A DNA stretch of 64,000 bases, from contig MCAW01000007.1 of the NCBI GenBank assembly GCA_001704575.1, forward strand, positions 13,236 to 77,235, in the 5' to 3' direction. Below the pieces are notes generated by a model. It saw nothing but the letters and a program-made list of their open reading frames with translations, had not been told where the DNA came from and made no database searches. Of the stretch, positions 11,617-21,089 are shown one piece after another (position 1 is the stretch's first letter; every line of letters starts with the position of its first letter). The position numbers were made by a program, and so were the translations under genes. This DNA comes from Methylophilales bacterium LSUCC0135. Its GTDB lineage: Bacteria > Pseudomonadota > Gammaproteobacteria > Burkholderiales > Methylophilaceae.

Positions 11617-12696
11617 ATGAAACCTTCCATGCTGAAAAAGCTCGCTTCACTGAGCGAGCGTCTCGACGAATTGAACCGCCTGCTTTCGAGCGAGACCGCG
11701 ACCGCGGATATGGATAGCTTCCGCAAACTGTCGCAAGAGCACGCCGAGATCACGCCTATCGTCGAGCAATACCACGCCTTTGAACAATGTGAAGCCGACA
11801 TTGCCGAAGCGCAGAAAATGCTCGCGGACCCGGAAATGAAAGCCTTCGCGCAGGAAGAGATCGAGGCCGGCAAGGAAAAACTGGAAACGATCGAAGCCGG
11901 GCTGCAGAAACTGCTGTTGCCGAAAGATCCTAACGATGAGCGCAACATCTTCCTGGAAATTCGCGCCGGCACCGGCGGCGACGAGTCCGCGCTGTTCGCG
12001 GCCGATCTGTTCCGCATGTATTCGCGCTACGCCGAACGCCAGCGCTGGAAGGTGGAAATCGTTTCCGCCAACGAATCGGAACTGGGCGGCTACAAGGAAA
12101 TCATCGCCAAGATCATCGGCCACGGCGCTTATTCGAAACTGAAGTTCGAATCCGGCGGCCATCGCGTGCAACGGGTGCCGGACACCGAAACCCAGGGCCG
12201 CATCCACACCTCGGCCTGTACCGTTGCCGTCCTGCCCGAAGCCGATGAAGTGAGCGATGTCGTCATCAACCCGGCTGAAATCCGCATCGATACTTATCGA
12301 GCCTCCGGCGCGGGCGGTCAGCACATCAACAAGACCGATTCGGCCGTGCGCATCACGCACCTGCCGACCGGCATCGTCGTCGAATGCCAGGACGACCGCA
12401 GCCAGCACAAGAACAAGGCACAGGCGATGAGCGTGCTGGCGGCGCGCATCAAGGCGGCGCAGGTCAATGAACAGCAGTCCAGAATCGCCAGCGAACGCAA
12501 ATCGCTGATCGGCTCCGGCGACCGTTCCGAGCGCATCCGTACCTACAACTACCCGCAAGGGCGGATTACCGACCACCGCATCAATCTGACCCTCTACAAG
12601 ATCGACGCCATCACCGAGGGCGATATGGACGAGCTAATCAACGCCCTCTCGGCCGAACACCAGACCGATCTGCTGGCCTCACTTGGTGAAGAATGA
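11617..12696 (+). CDS. prfA: Peptide chain release factor 1
   Basis: Recognises UAA and UAG stop codons and triggers peptidyl-tRNA hydrolysis. The GGQ motif is at residues 233-235 within [18 protein letters not shown], where PrmC methylates the glutamine, and the codon-reading P-x-T tripeptide is PDT (188-190) in place of the commoner PAT or PVT. Length 359 matches the family. The stop overlaps the prmC start (ATGA), coupling the factor to its modifying enzyme. Confidence 0.97.
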   Translation: MKPSMLKKLASLSERLDELNRLLSSETATADMDSFRKLSQEHAEITPIVEQYHAFEQCEADIAEAQKMLADPEMKAFAQEEIEAGKEKLETIEAGLQKLLLPKDPNDERNIFLEIRAGTGGDESALFAADLFRMYSRYAERQRWKVEIVSANESELGGYKEIIAKIIGHGAYSKLKFESGGHRVQRVPDTETQGRIHTSACTVAVLPEADEVSDVVINPAEIRIDTYRASGAGGQHINKTDSAVRITHLPTGIVVECQDDRSQHKNKAQAMSVLAARIKAAQVNEQQSRIASERKSLIGSGDRSERIRTYNYPQGRITDHRINLTLYKIDAITEGDMDELINALSAEHQTDLLASLGEE

Positions 12697-13553
12697 GCAT
12701 TCATGCGCGGCTGACCGTAGCGCAGAAACTGCTCACTGAAGCACTCAAACTGGATGCGTGCGAAGCGCGGCTGGAAGCACGCCTGCTGATGCAGGAAGTA
12801 TTGGGCAAAGACCATGCCTGGCTGCTGGCGCATCAACACGACCATCTCGATGCGCCAGCAGCATCGCTATTCACTACCTTACTCGAACGCCGGCTCAAGG
12901 GTGAGCCGATAGCCTATATTCTGGGCAAACGCGAATTCTACGGGCTGAAGCTGCATGTCACGCCCGACACCCTGATTCCCCGGCCGGATACCGAAACACT
13001 GGTCGAAGCAGCGCTCAAGCTGACGCCCGCGGACAGCAACTGCAACCTGCTGGATCTCGGCACCGGCAGCGGCGCCATCGCACTGGCGATCGCTGCAGCG
13101 CGCCCCAGGGCCGCTGTCACCGCCGTCGATGCATCGGCAGCCGCGCTGGAAATTGCAACCGGCAATGCCGCCGCGCTGAAAATCGGCAATGTGCGTTTTA
13201 TCCGCAGCAACTGGTTTTCAAACCTGCCGGGGCAATTATTCGACCTCATCGTCAGCAACCCGCCTTACATACGCTCGGCCGACAAGCATTTAAGCCAAGG
13301 CGATCTGCGCTTCGAGCCCTTGAGCGCGCTGGCTTCCGGCATCGATGGTCTGGACGACATCAGAAAAATCGTCGCGGCCGCACCGCAACATCTGCACCCG
13401 GGTGGGTGGGTGTTGCTGGAGCACGGTTATGACCAGTCAGCACAGGTGGCAAATATCATGCAGCTGGAAGGGTTCGTGGATATCACCCACCACCCTGACC
13501 TGGCGGGCATACTGCGGGTCACGGCGGCGAAGTGGAATCAGCCGCGCAGGTAG
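12693..13553 (+). CDS. prmC: Release factor glutamine N5-methyltransferase PrmC (HemK)
   Basis: SAM-dependent methyltransferase that methylates the GGQ glutamine of RF1 and RF2. It has an N-terminal helical domain of about 75 residues and a Rossmann domain with [16 protein letters not shown] (SAM loop) and NPPY at 189-192, the glutamine-binding motif. Length 286 residues is typical. It is translationally coupled to prfA, and its last 16 bases overlap the convergent carbonic-anhydrase-like gene. Confidence 0.96.
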   Translation: MSIHARLTVAQKLLTEALKLDACEARLEARLLMQEVLGKDHAWLLAHQHDHLDAPAASLFTTLLERRLKGEPIAYILGKREFYGLKLHVTPDTLIPRPDTETLVEAALKLTPADSNCNLLDLGTGSGAIALAIAAARPRAAVTAVDASAAALEIATGNAAALKIGNVRFIRSNWFSNLPGQLFDLIVSNPPYIRSADKHLSQGDLRFEPLSALASGIDGLDDIRKIVAAAPQHLHPGGWVLLEHGYDQSAQVANIMQLEGFVDITHHPDLAGILRVTAAKWNQPRR

Positions 13554-14074
13554 TCGTTCTTGAGCTTGATGTAGTGCCTGGCCGAATACATGAAGTGCGC
13601 GATCTCCGCCTCGCTCAGGGGTCGCACTTTTCTCGCCGGGCTGCCGTAATAAAGAAAGCCGCTTTCCAGCACCATGCCTTCCGCCACCAGACTGCCGGCA
13701 CCAAGCAGCACATGCTTCTGCACCACCGCCTTGTCCATGACGATGCTGCCCATGCCGATCAGACTCTCGTCTTCTATCGTACAGCCGTGCAATATAACCT
13801 TGTGGCCGATAGTCACATTGGCGCCAACAATGAGCGGCGAGCCGGCTGGATCCCGGCTCGATTTGTGGCTCACATGCAGAACCGAAAGGTCCTGCACGTT
13901 GGTGCCGCTGCCGATGCGGACATGATGGACGTCGCCGCGAATGACAACGCCGGGCCAGACTGAGACGTGATCGCCGATGACGACATCACCGATTACGGAT
14001 GCGGTAGGATGCAGATAAACGCTGATGCCGAATTGCGGGGCAATGCCGCGATAGGGTGCGATATTCACTGACAT
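13538..14074 (-). CDS. Gamma-carbonic-anhydrase-like hexapeptide-repeat protein (YrdA family)
   Basis: Left-handed beta-helix protein of 178 residues built from hexapeptide repeats (SVIGDVVIGDHVSVWPGVVI, then VIRGDVHHVRIGSGTNVQDL). Metal-ligand histidines are visible in VLHVSHKS and in TIGHKVILHGC, as in gamma carbonic anhydrases. I use the ATG at 14072-14074, since the longer frame would run into metX. Many relatives show no measured anhydrase activity, so the reaction is not certain. Its start lies only 21 bases from the metX start on the other strand. Confidence 0.9.
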   Translation of the reverse strand: MSVNIAPYRGIAPQFGISVYLHPTASVIGDVVIGDHVSVWPGVVIRGDVHHVRIGSGTNVQDLSVLHVSHKSSRDPAGSPLIVGANVTIGHKVILHGCTIEDESLIGMGSIVMDKAVVQKHVLLGAGSLVAEGMVLESGFLYYGSPARKVRPLSEAEIAHFMYSARHYIKLKNDYLRG

Positions 14075-14083
14075 AAGCCGTAG

Positions 14084-14089
14084 TATAAT
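14084..14089. promoter_or_regulatory. TATAAT box in the 21-base gap between divergent metX and carbonic-anhydrase genes
   Basis: A perfect TATAAT at 14084-14089 lies 7 bases before the metX ATG; a start site at the usual distance would fall on or next to that ATG, implying a leaderless mRNA. On the opposite strand GATTATACT gives a TATACT box placed similarly for the other gene. No good -35 is visible for either. The alternative is that promoters lie inside the neighbouring coding regions. Confidence 0.35.
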
Positions 14090-14095
14090 CGGGCC

Positions 14096-15235
14096 ATGCA
14101 AGAAAATTCATCCGTCGGCCTGGTAGCCCCGAAAATCGCACACTTCACGCAGCCACTCACGCTCAAAAGCGGCGAAGTGCTGCCCGCCTACGATCTGGTG
14201 TACGAGACCTACGGCACCTTGAATGCCGACAAATCCAATGCGGTGTTGATCTGCCACGCGCTTTCCGGCAATCATCATGTTGCCGGCAAGTACAATGAAA
14301 CCGATAAATATCCCGGCTGGTGGGACAATCTGGTCGGCCCCGGCAGACCGCTGGATACCAACCGCTTCTTTGTCATCGGCGTCAACAACCTTGGCGGCTG
14401 TCACGGCAGCAGCGGCCCTTCCAGCATCAACCCCGCCACCGGCAAGCCCTGGGGCGCGGCCTTTCCGGTGGTCACGGTAGAAGACTGGGTGGCCTCGCAA
14501 GCCCGGCTCGCCGACCAGCTCGGTATCGAGCAACTGGCAGCCGTCATCGGCGGCAGCCTCGGCGGCATGCAGGCGCTGCAATGGACCATCAGCTATCCGG
14601 AGCGTATCCGTCACGCGCTGGTGATCGCCTCCGCGCCCAACCTCACCGCACAGAACATGGCGTTCAACGAGGTCGCCCGCCAGGCCATCATGACCGACCC
14701 CGAGTTTTACGACGGCGACTACTACGAGCACAACACCGTTCCGCGGCGCGGTTTGCGCATCGCCCGCATGCTGGGGCACATCACCTATCTCTCGGACGAC
14801 GCCATGGGTGCCAAATTCGGCCGCAAGCTGCGCGACGGCGAGATCAAATACGGTTTCGGCGTGGAATTCGAAATGGAATCCTATCTGCGTTACCAAGGTG
14901 ACAAATTTGCCGGCGAGTTCGACGCCAATACCTATTTGCGCATGACCCGCGCACTGGATTATTTCGACCCCGCACTGGCGCACGGCGGTGATCTGTCTGC
15001 CGCACTGGCGAAGGCAAAGGCGAACTTTCTCGTCGTCTCCTTCACCAGCGACTGGCGCTTCTCGCCTGCCCGCTCGCGCGAAATCGTCAAGGCCCTGCTC
15101 GATAACGAACGGGCTGTCAGCTACGCGGAAGTCACCGCCGCCCACGGCCACGATGCCTTCCTGATGCCGGATCCGCATTATCACGACATCCTGCGCAATT
15201 ACCTGCAGCGTATAGATACAGGGAGCGCATCATGA
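14096..15235 (+). CDS. metX: Homoserine O-acetyltransferase / succinyltransferase MetX
   Basis: Alpha/beta-hydrolase-fold acyltransferase that activates homoserine for methionine synthesis. The nucleophile Ser154 is in [15 protein letters not shown]; the remaining triad members are the Asp of [12 protein letters not shown] and the His of [11 protein letters not shown]. The [16 protein letters not shown] segment is typical of the family. Length 379 residues is normal. Many MetX proteins linked to metW use succinyl-CoA; the acyl donor cannot be fixed from reading alone. It overlaps metW by 4 bases. Confidence 0.96.
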   Translation: MQENSSVGLVAPKIAHFTQPLTLKSGEVLPAYDLVYETYGTLNADKSNAVLICHALSGNHHVAGKYNETDKYPGWWDNLVGPGRPLDTNRFFVIGVNNLGGCHGSSGPSSINPATGKPWGAAFPVVTVEDWVASQARLADQLGIEQLAAVIGGSLGGMQALQWTISYPERIRHALVIASAPNLTAQNMAFNEVARQAIMTDPEFYDGDYYEHNTVPRRGLRIARMLGHITYLSDDAMGAKFGRKLRDGEIKYGFGVEFEMESYLRYQGDKFAGEFDANTYLRMTRALDYFDPALAHGGDLSAALAKAKANFLVVSFTSDWRFSPARSREIVKALLDNERAVSYAEVTAAHGHDAFLMPDPHYHDILRNYLQRIDTGSAS

Positions 15236-15846
15236 GTTCTGCGCAAAATATAGCTAAATTTTCTCAATTCAGACAAGATTATGCGATTATCGCAAATTGG
15301 TTGAAGTTCGGTTGCAAGGCGCTCGACCTTGGCTGCGGTGATGGCGAGCTCTTGCGCTTTCTGCAAAGTTCGATGGAAGTGCGCGGTTATGGCGTAGAGA
15401 AGGATGACGGCAATTTGCTGACCTGCATGCAGAATGGCATCAACGTCATCCAGATGGATCTCGAAGACGGACTATCCGGTTTTGAGGCCCAATCGTTCGA
15501 TGTCGTCATTCTGTCGCAAACCCTGCAGGCGATGCACAACACCGAACGGATCGTGCAGGAAATGCTGCGGGTAGGCCGCGAGGCCATCGTCACATTCCCC
15601 AATTTCGGCTACTGGCGCAACCGCTTTCAGCTGATTGCCGGCCGCATGCCTGTCTCCAGGGACATTCCGTACCAGTGGTACGACACGCCCAACGTGCACC
15701 TTTGCACGATTACTGATTTCGACAAATTCTGCGAAAATCACAATATCCGGGTAAAAGAAAGACTGGTACTGACCTACGGGGAACGCATCAATTTCATGCC
15801 CAACTTGCTAGGCAGCCTCGCCATGTACCGTCTGGAAAACAAATAG
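15232..15846 (+). CDS. metW: Methionine biosynthesis protein MetW (methyltransferase fold)
   Basis: A 204-residue class I SAM-dependent methyltransferase-like protein, with [15 protein letters not shown] as the SAM loop near residue 30 and the family block [19 protein letters not shown] near 125. MetW is needed for full MetX activity in bacteria that carry this pair. The ATGA overlap with metX supports coupled translation and complex formation. Confidence 0.95.
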   Translation: MSSAQNIAKFSQFRQDYAIIANWLKFGCKALDLGCGDGELLRFLQSSMEVRGYGVEKDDGNLLTCMQNGINVIQMDLEDGLSGFEAQSFDVVILSQTLQAMHNTERIVQEMLRVGREAIVTFPNFGYWRNRFQLIAGRMPVSRDIPYQWYDTPNVHLCTITDFDKFCENHNIRVKERLVLTYGERINFMPNLLGSLAMYRLENK

Positions 15847-15854
15847 ACGGTACT

Positions 15855-16517
15855 TCAGAGCAATCGCAACAACCCCAGCAGTCCGAAACCCGCGATCAGC
15901 AAACCGCTAGTCCGCCGGAACCAGAGATTTTGCAGCACCTGCTTCAGCTGCACGGCAGCCATGCCCATCGCCAACAGCGCCGGCAAGGTACCGAGCCCGA
16001 AGGCCGCCATCAATAATCCGCCCCGCAACGGGTCAGCACTGGCGAGTGCCGCAACCAGCACGCTGTAGACCAGACCGCAGGGCAGCCAGCCCCATAACAT
16101 CCCCAGCACGAACGACTGCCGCACGTTGCGCACCGGCAACAGGCTAGCGGATAACGGCTGAATGCGCCGCCAGAGCCTGCCGCCCAACAACTCAAGCCCG
16201 GCCAGCACGCGCCAGATACCCGCCAGATAAAGCCCAAGCAGAATCAGCATGAGATTGGCCAGTGTGTAGAGAATTTGCTCCATCGGCAGCACATGTTGCA
16301 GAAACAGGCTGGACGAGCCCAATGCCCCGGCAATCACCCCGGCCAGAGCATAACTGCCGATGCGGCCGCTGTTATAACTGAACAGAAATGGCATTCTCGG
16401 ACGGTCTCCCGGCAGCGTCATGCTGACGGCGCCGACAATACCGCCGCACATACCGGCACAGTGGCCGCCGCCAAGCAGGCCGACCAGAAATGCTGCCAGA
16501 AGGGAAAGCTCAAGCAC
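15855..16517 (-). CDS. TauE/SafE-like (DsbD-type) six-helix membrane protein with HCxGMCGG motif
   Basis: A 220-residue integral membrane protein with about six helices. The first helix ends in GGGHCAGMCGG, a Cys-containing motif typical of the sulfite-exporter/CcdA-like family often found near cytochrome oxidase or metal-handling genes; a second conserved block is GWLPCGLVYSVLVAALAS near residue 140. Candidate roles are thiol/disulfide or metal (copper) transfer across the membrane, but none is shown here. It overlaps ampG by 8 bases, so the two form an operon. Confidence 0.85.
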   Translation of the reverse strand: MLELSLLAAFLVGLLGGGHCAGMCGGIVGAVSMTLPGDRPRMPFLFSYNSGRIGSYALAGVIAGALGSSSLFLQHVLPMEQILYTLANLMLILLGLYLAGIWRVLAGLELLGGRLWRRIQPLSASLLPVRNVRQSFVLGMLWGWLPCGLVYSVLVAALASADPLRGGLLMAAFGLGTLPALLAMGMAAVQLKQVLQNLWFRRTSGLLIAGFGLLGLLRLL

Positions 16518-17742
16518 GGTGCATCTGCTCGATATTGCGCCGCATCAGGTAGAGCAGCACCAGGCCTGGCAAGGCGGCGAGAAAGGTAAAGCCGAAGAAG
16601 GTGGTCCAGCCGATGGCTTCGACCATATAGCCGGAAGCCGGTCCGACATACACCCGGCCGACCGCCGCCAGCGCGGACAACAGCGCGAACTGGCTGGCGG
16701 TGAAGCGCTTGTCGCACATCGCCATCAGCAATGCCACGAAGGCAGCCGTGCCCATGCCACCGGCCAGATTCTCGAACGCAACTGCCAGCACCATGACGCC
16801 GTAATCCTTGCCGATGGCCGCCAGCCACATGAAGGTGAGATTGGAAATCGCCTGCAGCACGCCGAACGCCAGCAGCGATCTGAACAGGCCCAGCTTCGCC
16901 ATCAGCACACCGCCGAACACCACGCCAACCAATGTAGCCGCCAACCCCATGCCTTTGTTGATGGCACCCACCTCGGTGGCGGTAAAATCAACGCCGCGGA
17001 TCAGAAATGCCGTCGTCAGCGAACCGGCAAACGCATCGCCGAGCTTGTACAGCACAATCAGCAGCAGCAAAGCCCAGGCGCCGTTTCTGGCAAAAAACTC
17101 GCGCAGCGGTTCGACCACGGCTTCAGTCAGCGTTCTCGGCGGCTTCACTGCAACTTCCGGCTCCGGCCCAAACAGGGTGGCGCCGATCGCTGCGATCATC
17201 AGCGCTGCCATCAACCAATAAGTGTTCTGCCAGCCGATCTGATCGGAAAGTATCAAGGCCAGCGCACCGGAAACCAGCATCGCCAGTCGGTAACCGAGCA
17301 CCGACACGGCCGCGCCGATGCCGCGTTCGGCCGGGCGCAGCACATCGGCGCGATAGGCGTCGAAAACGACGTCCTGCGAAGCCGATATGAATGCCACCAT
17401 CAGCGCCAATGCCGCCAGCGCCCACGGCATCGTCACCGGGTCCAGCGCACCCATGACAGCGATAGCGACACCAAGAGCGATCTGCATCGCAGCGATCCAG
17501 CCGCGCCGACGGCCGAGAAAAGGCGGTACATAACGATCCATCAACGGCGCCCAGAGAAACTTCCAGGTATAGGGGAGACCGACCAAGGTAAAGATGCCGA
17601 TGGTGGCCAGATCGACGCCGGAAACCGTCATCCAAGCCTGCAAGGTACCGCTGGTTAATGCCAGCGGCAAACCGGAGGAAAATCCGAGCAAACAGACCAC
17701 GGCTACGCGACGGCTACGAAAAATCTCTAGATAGGCATTCAT
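16510..17742 (-). CDS. ampG: AmpG-like muropeptide permease (MFS)
   Basis: A major-facilitator protein of 410 residues with about 12 membrane segments. The N-terminus SGLPLALTSGTLQAWMTVSG, then GLPYTWKFLWAPLMDRY, is characteristic of AmpG, which imports GlcNAc-anhydroMurNAc peptides for cell-wall recycling. The presence of mpl elsewhere in the window (38.2-39.6 kb) fits a working recycling pathway. Convergent to metXW and upstream of the TauE-like gene. Confidence 0.93.
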   Translation of the reverse strand: MNAYLEIFRSRRVAVVCLLGFSSGLPLALTSGTLQAWMTVSGVDLATIGIFTLVGLPYTWKFLWAPLMDRYVPPFLGRRRGWIAAMQIALGVAIAVMGALDPVTMPWALAALALMVAFISASQDVVFDAYRADVLRPAERGIGAAVSVLGYRLAMLVSGALALILSDQIGWQNTYWLMAALMIAAIGATLFGPEPEVAVKPPRTLTEAVVEPLREFFARNGAWALLLLIVLYKLGDAFAGSLTTAFLIRGVDFTATEVGAINKGMGLAATLVGVVFGGVLMAKLGLFRSLLAFGVLQAISNLTFMWLAAIGKDYGVMVLAVAFENLAGGMGTAAFVALLMAMCDKRFTASQFALLSALAAVGRVYVGPASGYMVEAIGWTTFFGFTFLAALPGLVLLYLMRRNIEQMHRA

Positions 17743-17875
17743 GTCATTGTTCTTGATGGGTGGGCCAACGCGTGGCGACTATGGCGATTATAGGATGTGT
17801 TGAAAACAGGTAGTGAAATTCATGCGAGTGAGTTAAATTATCCCGGCAGACTTGCCAGCTCCGGAGAGAAGACCC

Positions 17876-18169
17876 ATGCAGAAGATCGAGATCAGGATAC
17901 TGGATAACCACAGCTTCGAGGTACGCGTGGAAGCTAAAAACCCCACCATCCACGTCGTCACGCTACAACCGTCTTACGCCGAAAAACTGTCTGGCGGCAA
18001 AGTATCAGCCGAAGTCCTGATCGAGAAATCCTTCGAGTTTCTGCTCGCGCGCGAATCCAACACCAGCATACTGCGCAGCTTCGATCTCGCCGTCATCGCC
18101 CGCTACTTCCCGGATTACGAAGACGAAATTGCCCGTCATCTAGTCCAGCACTTTCATTCAAGCTCGTAA
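17876..18169 (+). CDS. Small conserved hypothetical protein (97 residues)
   Basis: Starts at the ATG at 17876, 9 bases after GGAG (17863-17866); the longer in-frame start lacks this spacing. The protein begins MQKIEIRILDNHSFEVRVEA, has an acidic C-terminal half ([19 protein letters not shown]) and no membrane segment. I do not recognise the family. Its last 16 bases overlap the convergent xth gene. Confidence 0.75.
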   Translation: MQKIEIRILDNHSFEVRVEAKNPTIHVVTLQPSYAEKLSGGKVSAEVLIEKSFEFLLARESNTSILRSFDLAVIARYFPDYEDEIARHLVQHFHSSS

Positions 18170-18930
18170 TCGATACTCAGCGGTGCATGGTCGCTGAAAC
18201 GCTCATCCTTGTAGATCGAGGCATGCTGCGCCTTGGCCGCCATGCCCGGCGTAGCGATCTGATAATCAATGCGCCAACCAACATTTTTTGCCCAGGCCTG
18301 ACCGCGGTTGCTCCACCAGGTATAGCAGGCATCGGTAGTGTCGGGGTACAAACTGCGGTAAACATCGACCCAGCCGACGCGATCGAACAGATCGCTCATC
18401 CACGCGCGCTCCTCGGGCAGGAAGCCTGAGTTCTTCCTGTTGCCTTTCCAATTTTTCAGGTCGGCTTCCTTGTGCGCGATATTCCAGTCACCACAGATGA
18501 CCACTTCACGACCGGAGGCTCTCAAGGCCTCCAGATGCGGCATGAAACGGGCCATGACACTGAATTTGAAAGCCTGCCGCTCCTCGCCGCTGGAGCCGGA
18601 AGGCAGATAGAGCGAGACCACGGAGAGATTGCCGAACTGCGCTTCGATATAGCGCCCTTCGGCATCGATATCCGGAATACCCAAGCCTTCTATAATCGCA
18701 TCCGGCTGTTTTTTGCTGTAGATACCAACGCCGCTGTAGCCTTTTTTTTCGGCGTAGTGAAAATAGCCGTAGAGATTGTCCGGCTGCAACATTTCACGCG
18801 TCATATCGGTGGCCTGCGCTTTCAGCTCCTGCATGCAGATGACGTCGGCGTCCTGCTTTGCCAGCCAGGCATAAAATCCCTTGTTGCTTGCCGAACGGAT
18901 GCCGTTCAGGTTTACAGATATAATTCTCAA
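18154..18930 (-). CDS. xth: Exodeoxyribonuclease III (AP endonuclease)
   Basis: Mg-dependent endonuclease/exonuclease/phosphatase-fold enzyme for abasic-site repair. Motifs: [14 protein letters not shown] at the start, CMQELKAQ (metal Glu near 34), [26 protein letters not shown], and the terminal [10 protein letters not shown] with the catalytic Asp-His. I place the start at TTG 18928-18930, preceded by AAGGA, which gives 258 residues beginning at the first beta strand; the longer frame adds 35 residues that do not belong to the family. The divergent pyrE start is 28 bases away. Confidence 0.95.
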   Translation of the reverse strand: MRIISVNLNGIRSASNKGFYAWLAKQDADVICMQELKAQATDMTREMLQPDNLYGYFHYAEKKGYSGVGIYSKKQPDAIIEGLGIPDIDAEGRYIEAQFGNLSVVSLYLPSGSSGEERQAFKFSVMARFMPHLEALRASGREVVICGDWNIAHKEADLKNWKGNRKNSGFLPEERAWMSDLFDRVGWVDVYRSLYPDTTDACYTWWSNRGQAWAKNVGWRIDYQIATPGMAAKAQHASIYKDERFSDHAPLSIDYELE

Positions 18931-18958
18931 CAGAATATTCCTTATCAAGTGCAAAAAG

Positions 18959-19600
18959 ATGACTGAGTTCACCCGGGATTTTATCCGCTTCGCGATCAAC
19001 AAGCAGGTGCTGCGCTTCGGCCAGTTCACCACCAAGGCCGGACGCCTGAGCCCCTATTTCTTCAACGCCGGGCTGTTCAACGATGGCGAGAGCCTGATGA
19101 AACTGGGCGAATTCTACGCCGCGGCCATCCTCAAATCCGGCGTTCAGTTCGACATGCTGTTCGGCCCCGCCTACAAGGGTATCACGCTCGCAGCCACCAT
19201 ATCGATCGCGCTGGCACGCCAGGGCCACAACCTGCCATATGCCTACAACCGCAAGGAAGCTAAAGACCATGGCGAGGGCGGCACCATTGTCGGCGCGCCG
19301 CTCGCCGGTCGCGTACTGATTGTCGATGACGTCATCTCCGCCGGTGTTTCCGTTCGCGAATCGGTCGATCTGATCCGCGCCCACAACGCCACGCCATGCG
19401 GTGTCGCCATTGCTATCGACCGCCAGGAACGCGGCCAGGAAGCCCTCTCGGCCGTTCAGGAAGTGCAGCGCGATTACGGCATTCCGGTCATCAGCATTGC
19501 CACGCTGGCCGATCTGATCGGCTATCTGGCAGACGATGCAGAGCTGGCCGCCTACCGCGACGAGGTGGAAAAATACCGTGCGCTGTATGGCGTTTGCTAA
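18959..19600 (+). CDS. pyrE: Orotate phosphoribosyltransferase
   Basis: Joins orotate and PRPP to form OMP in pyrimidine synthesis. The PRPP loop is [19 protein letters not shown] near residues 115-135, and [11 protein letters not shown] lies upstream. Starting at ATG 18959 ([13 protein letters not shown]) gives 213 residues, the family length; the upstream extension belongs to the divergent xth region. The Shine-Dalgarno is poor (AAAAAG). Confidence 0.96.
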   Translation: MTEFTRDFIRFAINKQVLRFGQFTTKAGRLSPYFFNAGLFNDGESLMKLGEFYAAAILKSGVQFDMLFGPAYKGITLAATISIALARQGHNLPYAYNRKEAKDHGEGGTIVGAPLAGRVLIVDDVISAGVSVRESVDLIRAHNATPCGVAIAIDRQERGQEALSAVQEVQRDYGIPVISIATLADLIGYLADDAELAAYRDEVEKYRALYGVC

Positions 19601-19605
19601 TGATA

Positions 19606-19633
19606 TTGACAACGATTCTCATTTAGATATAAT
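19606..19633 (+). promoter_or_regulatory. Near-consensus sigma70 promoter with overlapping Fur box for bfd-bfr
   Basis: TTGACA (19606-19611), 16-base spacer, TATAAT (19628-19633): both hexamers perfect. Within the spacer, TGACAACGATTCTCA at 19607-19621 matches 11 of the 14 fixed positions of the Fur 7-1-7 palindrome TGATAATnATTATCA. Fur-iron would cover the -35 box and repress in high iron. The transcript would start near 19640, leaving a leader of about 70 bases in which GGTTGAAG (19652-19659) can pair with CTTCGACC (19674-19681). Confidence 0.7.
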
Positions 19634-19709
19634 GGCACCATAGATTATTAAGGTTGAAGTCGTATTGCGCTATCTTCGACCGCATAAACTTCGATCAAGG
19701 GGTGCCATT

Positions 19710-19916
19710 TTGTACGTTTGTGTCTGCAGTGCAGTAACCGATAGCCAGATTCGCGAAGCGATCTGCGAGGGTGCATGCTCGATGCGCGAGCTGCGTCAAA
19801 AACTCGGCGTCGCCTCCGAATGCGGCCGCTGTTCGCAGTGCGCGCTCGGCATCCTGCGCGGCCAGCAGAGCGCCAGCCAGCCCAGCCCGAGCGAACACGC
19901 CGTCGCTTTTGCCTGA
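19710..19916 (+). CDS. bfd: Bacterioferritin-associated ferredoxin
   Basis: A 68-residue BFD-like [2Fe-2S] protein that delivers electrons to bacterioferritin so that stored ferric iron can be mobilised. Cluster cysteines are in the N-terminal YVCVCSAV and in [11 protein letters not shown]. The start is a TTG at 19710-19712 with AAGGGG 8 bases upstream; no ATG is suitably placed. The gene lies directly behind a Fur-boxed promoter and 98 bases before bfr, matching its role in iron starvation. Confidence 0.9.
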   Translation: MYVCVCSAVTDSQIREAICEGACSMRELRQKLGVASECGRCSQCALGILRGQQSASQPSPSEHAVAFA

Positions 19917-20014
19917 ATTCCCCGCCTTCGCCTGAAACTTCCGCCTTTACTTGCAACGGTCAGTTGGCAAGTTTATCCTTTCTGCTTCAGTCATCAATTA
20001 CGGAAGACCCGATC

Positions 20015-20494
20015 ATGAAAGGCGACAAGAAAGTCATTCAATACCTCAACAAGGCGCTCACGCTTGAACTGACTGCCATCAACCAGTATTTTCTGCATGC
20101 CCGCATGTACAAGAACTGGGGGCTGATGGCGCTGGGCAAGAAGGTCTATGAGGAGTCCATCGAAGAAATGCGCCATGCCGACAAGCTGATCGAGCGCATC
20201 CTGTTTCTCGACGGCTTGCCCAACCTGCAGGATCTCAACAAGCTGCTGATCGGCGAAAACGTGCCCGAATGCATGAACTGCGATTTGCAGCTTGAAATCG
20301 GTGGCCGCGCCCATTACGTGGAAGCGATTGCGTATTGCGAATCGGTCCGGGATTACGTTTCGCGCGACATTCTCACCGGCATTCTGGACGACACCGAAGA
20401 ACACATCGACTACCTGGAAACGCAACTGGGCCTGATCGAACGTCTGGGCCTGCAGAATTACCAGCAATCAGCCATGGGCGAAATGGAAGCTTGA
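20015..20494 (+). CDS. bfr: Bacterioferritin
   Basis: A 24-mer heme-containing iron store of 159 residues. Ferroxidase ligands Glu18, Glu51 and His54 are present, with Tyr25 nearby, and the second half has [13 protein letters not shown] carrying the Glu/His pair. Met52 (in EEMRHADKL) is the heme axial ligand, so this is a true Bfr rather than a heme-free ferritin. GGAAG lies 9 bases before the ATG. It follows bfd and ends at a strong intrinsic terminator. Confidence 0.96.
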   Translation: MKGDKKVIQYLNKALTLELTAINQYFLHARMYKNWGLMALGKKVYEESIEEMRHADKLIERILFLDGLPNLQDLNKLLIGENVPECMNCDLQLEIGGRAHYVEAIAYCESVRDYVSRDILTGILDDTEEHIDYLETQLGLIERLGLQNYQQSAMGEMEA

Positions 20495-20518
20495 CCGGCA
20501 GAACCGGCAAGGATTACA

Positions 20519-20545
20519 AGGCGATGCATTGGCATCGCCTTTTTA
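20519..20545 (+). terminator. Rho-independent terminator after bfr
   Basis: Perfect 9-bp stem AGGCGATGC / GCATCGCCT with a 4-base loop, followed by a T5 tract (20540-20544). It closes the bfd-bfr unit 24 bases after the bfr stop. Confidence 0.92.
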
Positions 20546-20558
20546 ATTTCCAGCGTTC

Positions 20559-21071
20559 ATGATCGTCCGCAGTTTCCCGCCGCTTGCTCGCAGCGATGCG
20601 AGGCTGTTGATCCTCGGCTCGATGCCGGGCAAGGCCTCGCTCGCCGCCAACCAGTATTACGCGCATCCGCGCAACCTGTTCTGGCCAATAGTTATCGAAA
20701 CCTTCTCTGCACCCGCCGGCGCATCGTACGAAAACCGTCTGGAACTGCTCCGAACGCACGGGATTGCCTTGTGGGATGTATTGCAGCAGTGTTACCGCAA
20801 AACCTCCCTGGATGCCGACATTACCGCAGATTCAGTGGTCGTCAACGATTTCCGCCGATTTTTCGCTGAGCATCCTCACATACGCAGGATTCTGTTCAAT
20901 GGTGCCAAGGCCGAGCAACTGTTCCGCCGTCTTGTGTTGCCGCCACTGTCAGACGCCGAAAAATTCGAAATGATGCGCCTACCGTCGACCAGTCCAGCCA
21001 ATGCCGGCATCACCGGCGAGACGCGAAAAAAACAATGGCGCAACGCCCTGATGGGCGTTACGCCGGATTGA
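20559..21071 (+). CDS. DNA-deoxyinosine (hypoxanthine) glycosylase of the UDG superfamily, family 6 type
   Basis: A 170-residue uracil-DNA-glycosylase-fold protein. The N-terminal LLILGSMPGKASL followed by QYYAHPRNLFWPI and the late block LPSTSPANAG match the Mug/family-6 group that removes hypoxanthine from deaminated adenine. The active-site motif lacks the catalytic Asp of classical UDG, as in that group. It starts 14 bases after the bfr terminator, so it probably has its own weak promoter or depends on read-through. The substrate assignment is from family knowledge. Confidence 0.85.
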   Translation: MIVRSFPPLARSDARLLILGSMPGKASLAANQYYAHPRNLFWPIVIETFSAPAGASYENRLELLRTHGIALWDVLQQCYRKTSLDADITADSVVVNDFRRFFAEHPHIRRILFNGAKAEQLFRRLVLPPLSDAEKFEMMRLPSTSPANAGITGETRKKQWRNALMGVTPD

Positions 21072-21089
21072 TTGCCCCCGACAAAAGTC

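Noticed and set aside
13950-14095. SAM or SAH riboswitch upstream of metX
   Set aside because: Only 21 bases of non-coding sequence lie before metX; no room for any known aptamer.
16420-17658. 412-codon plus-strand open frame
   Set aside because: Antisense to ampG and rich in Gln/His/Arg, the usual shadow composition.
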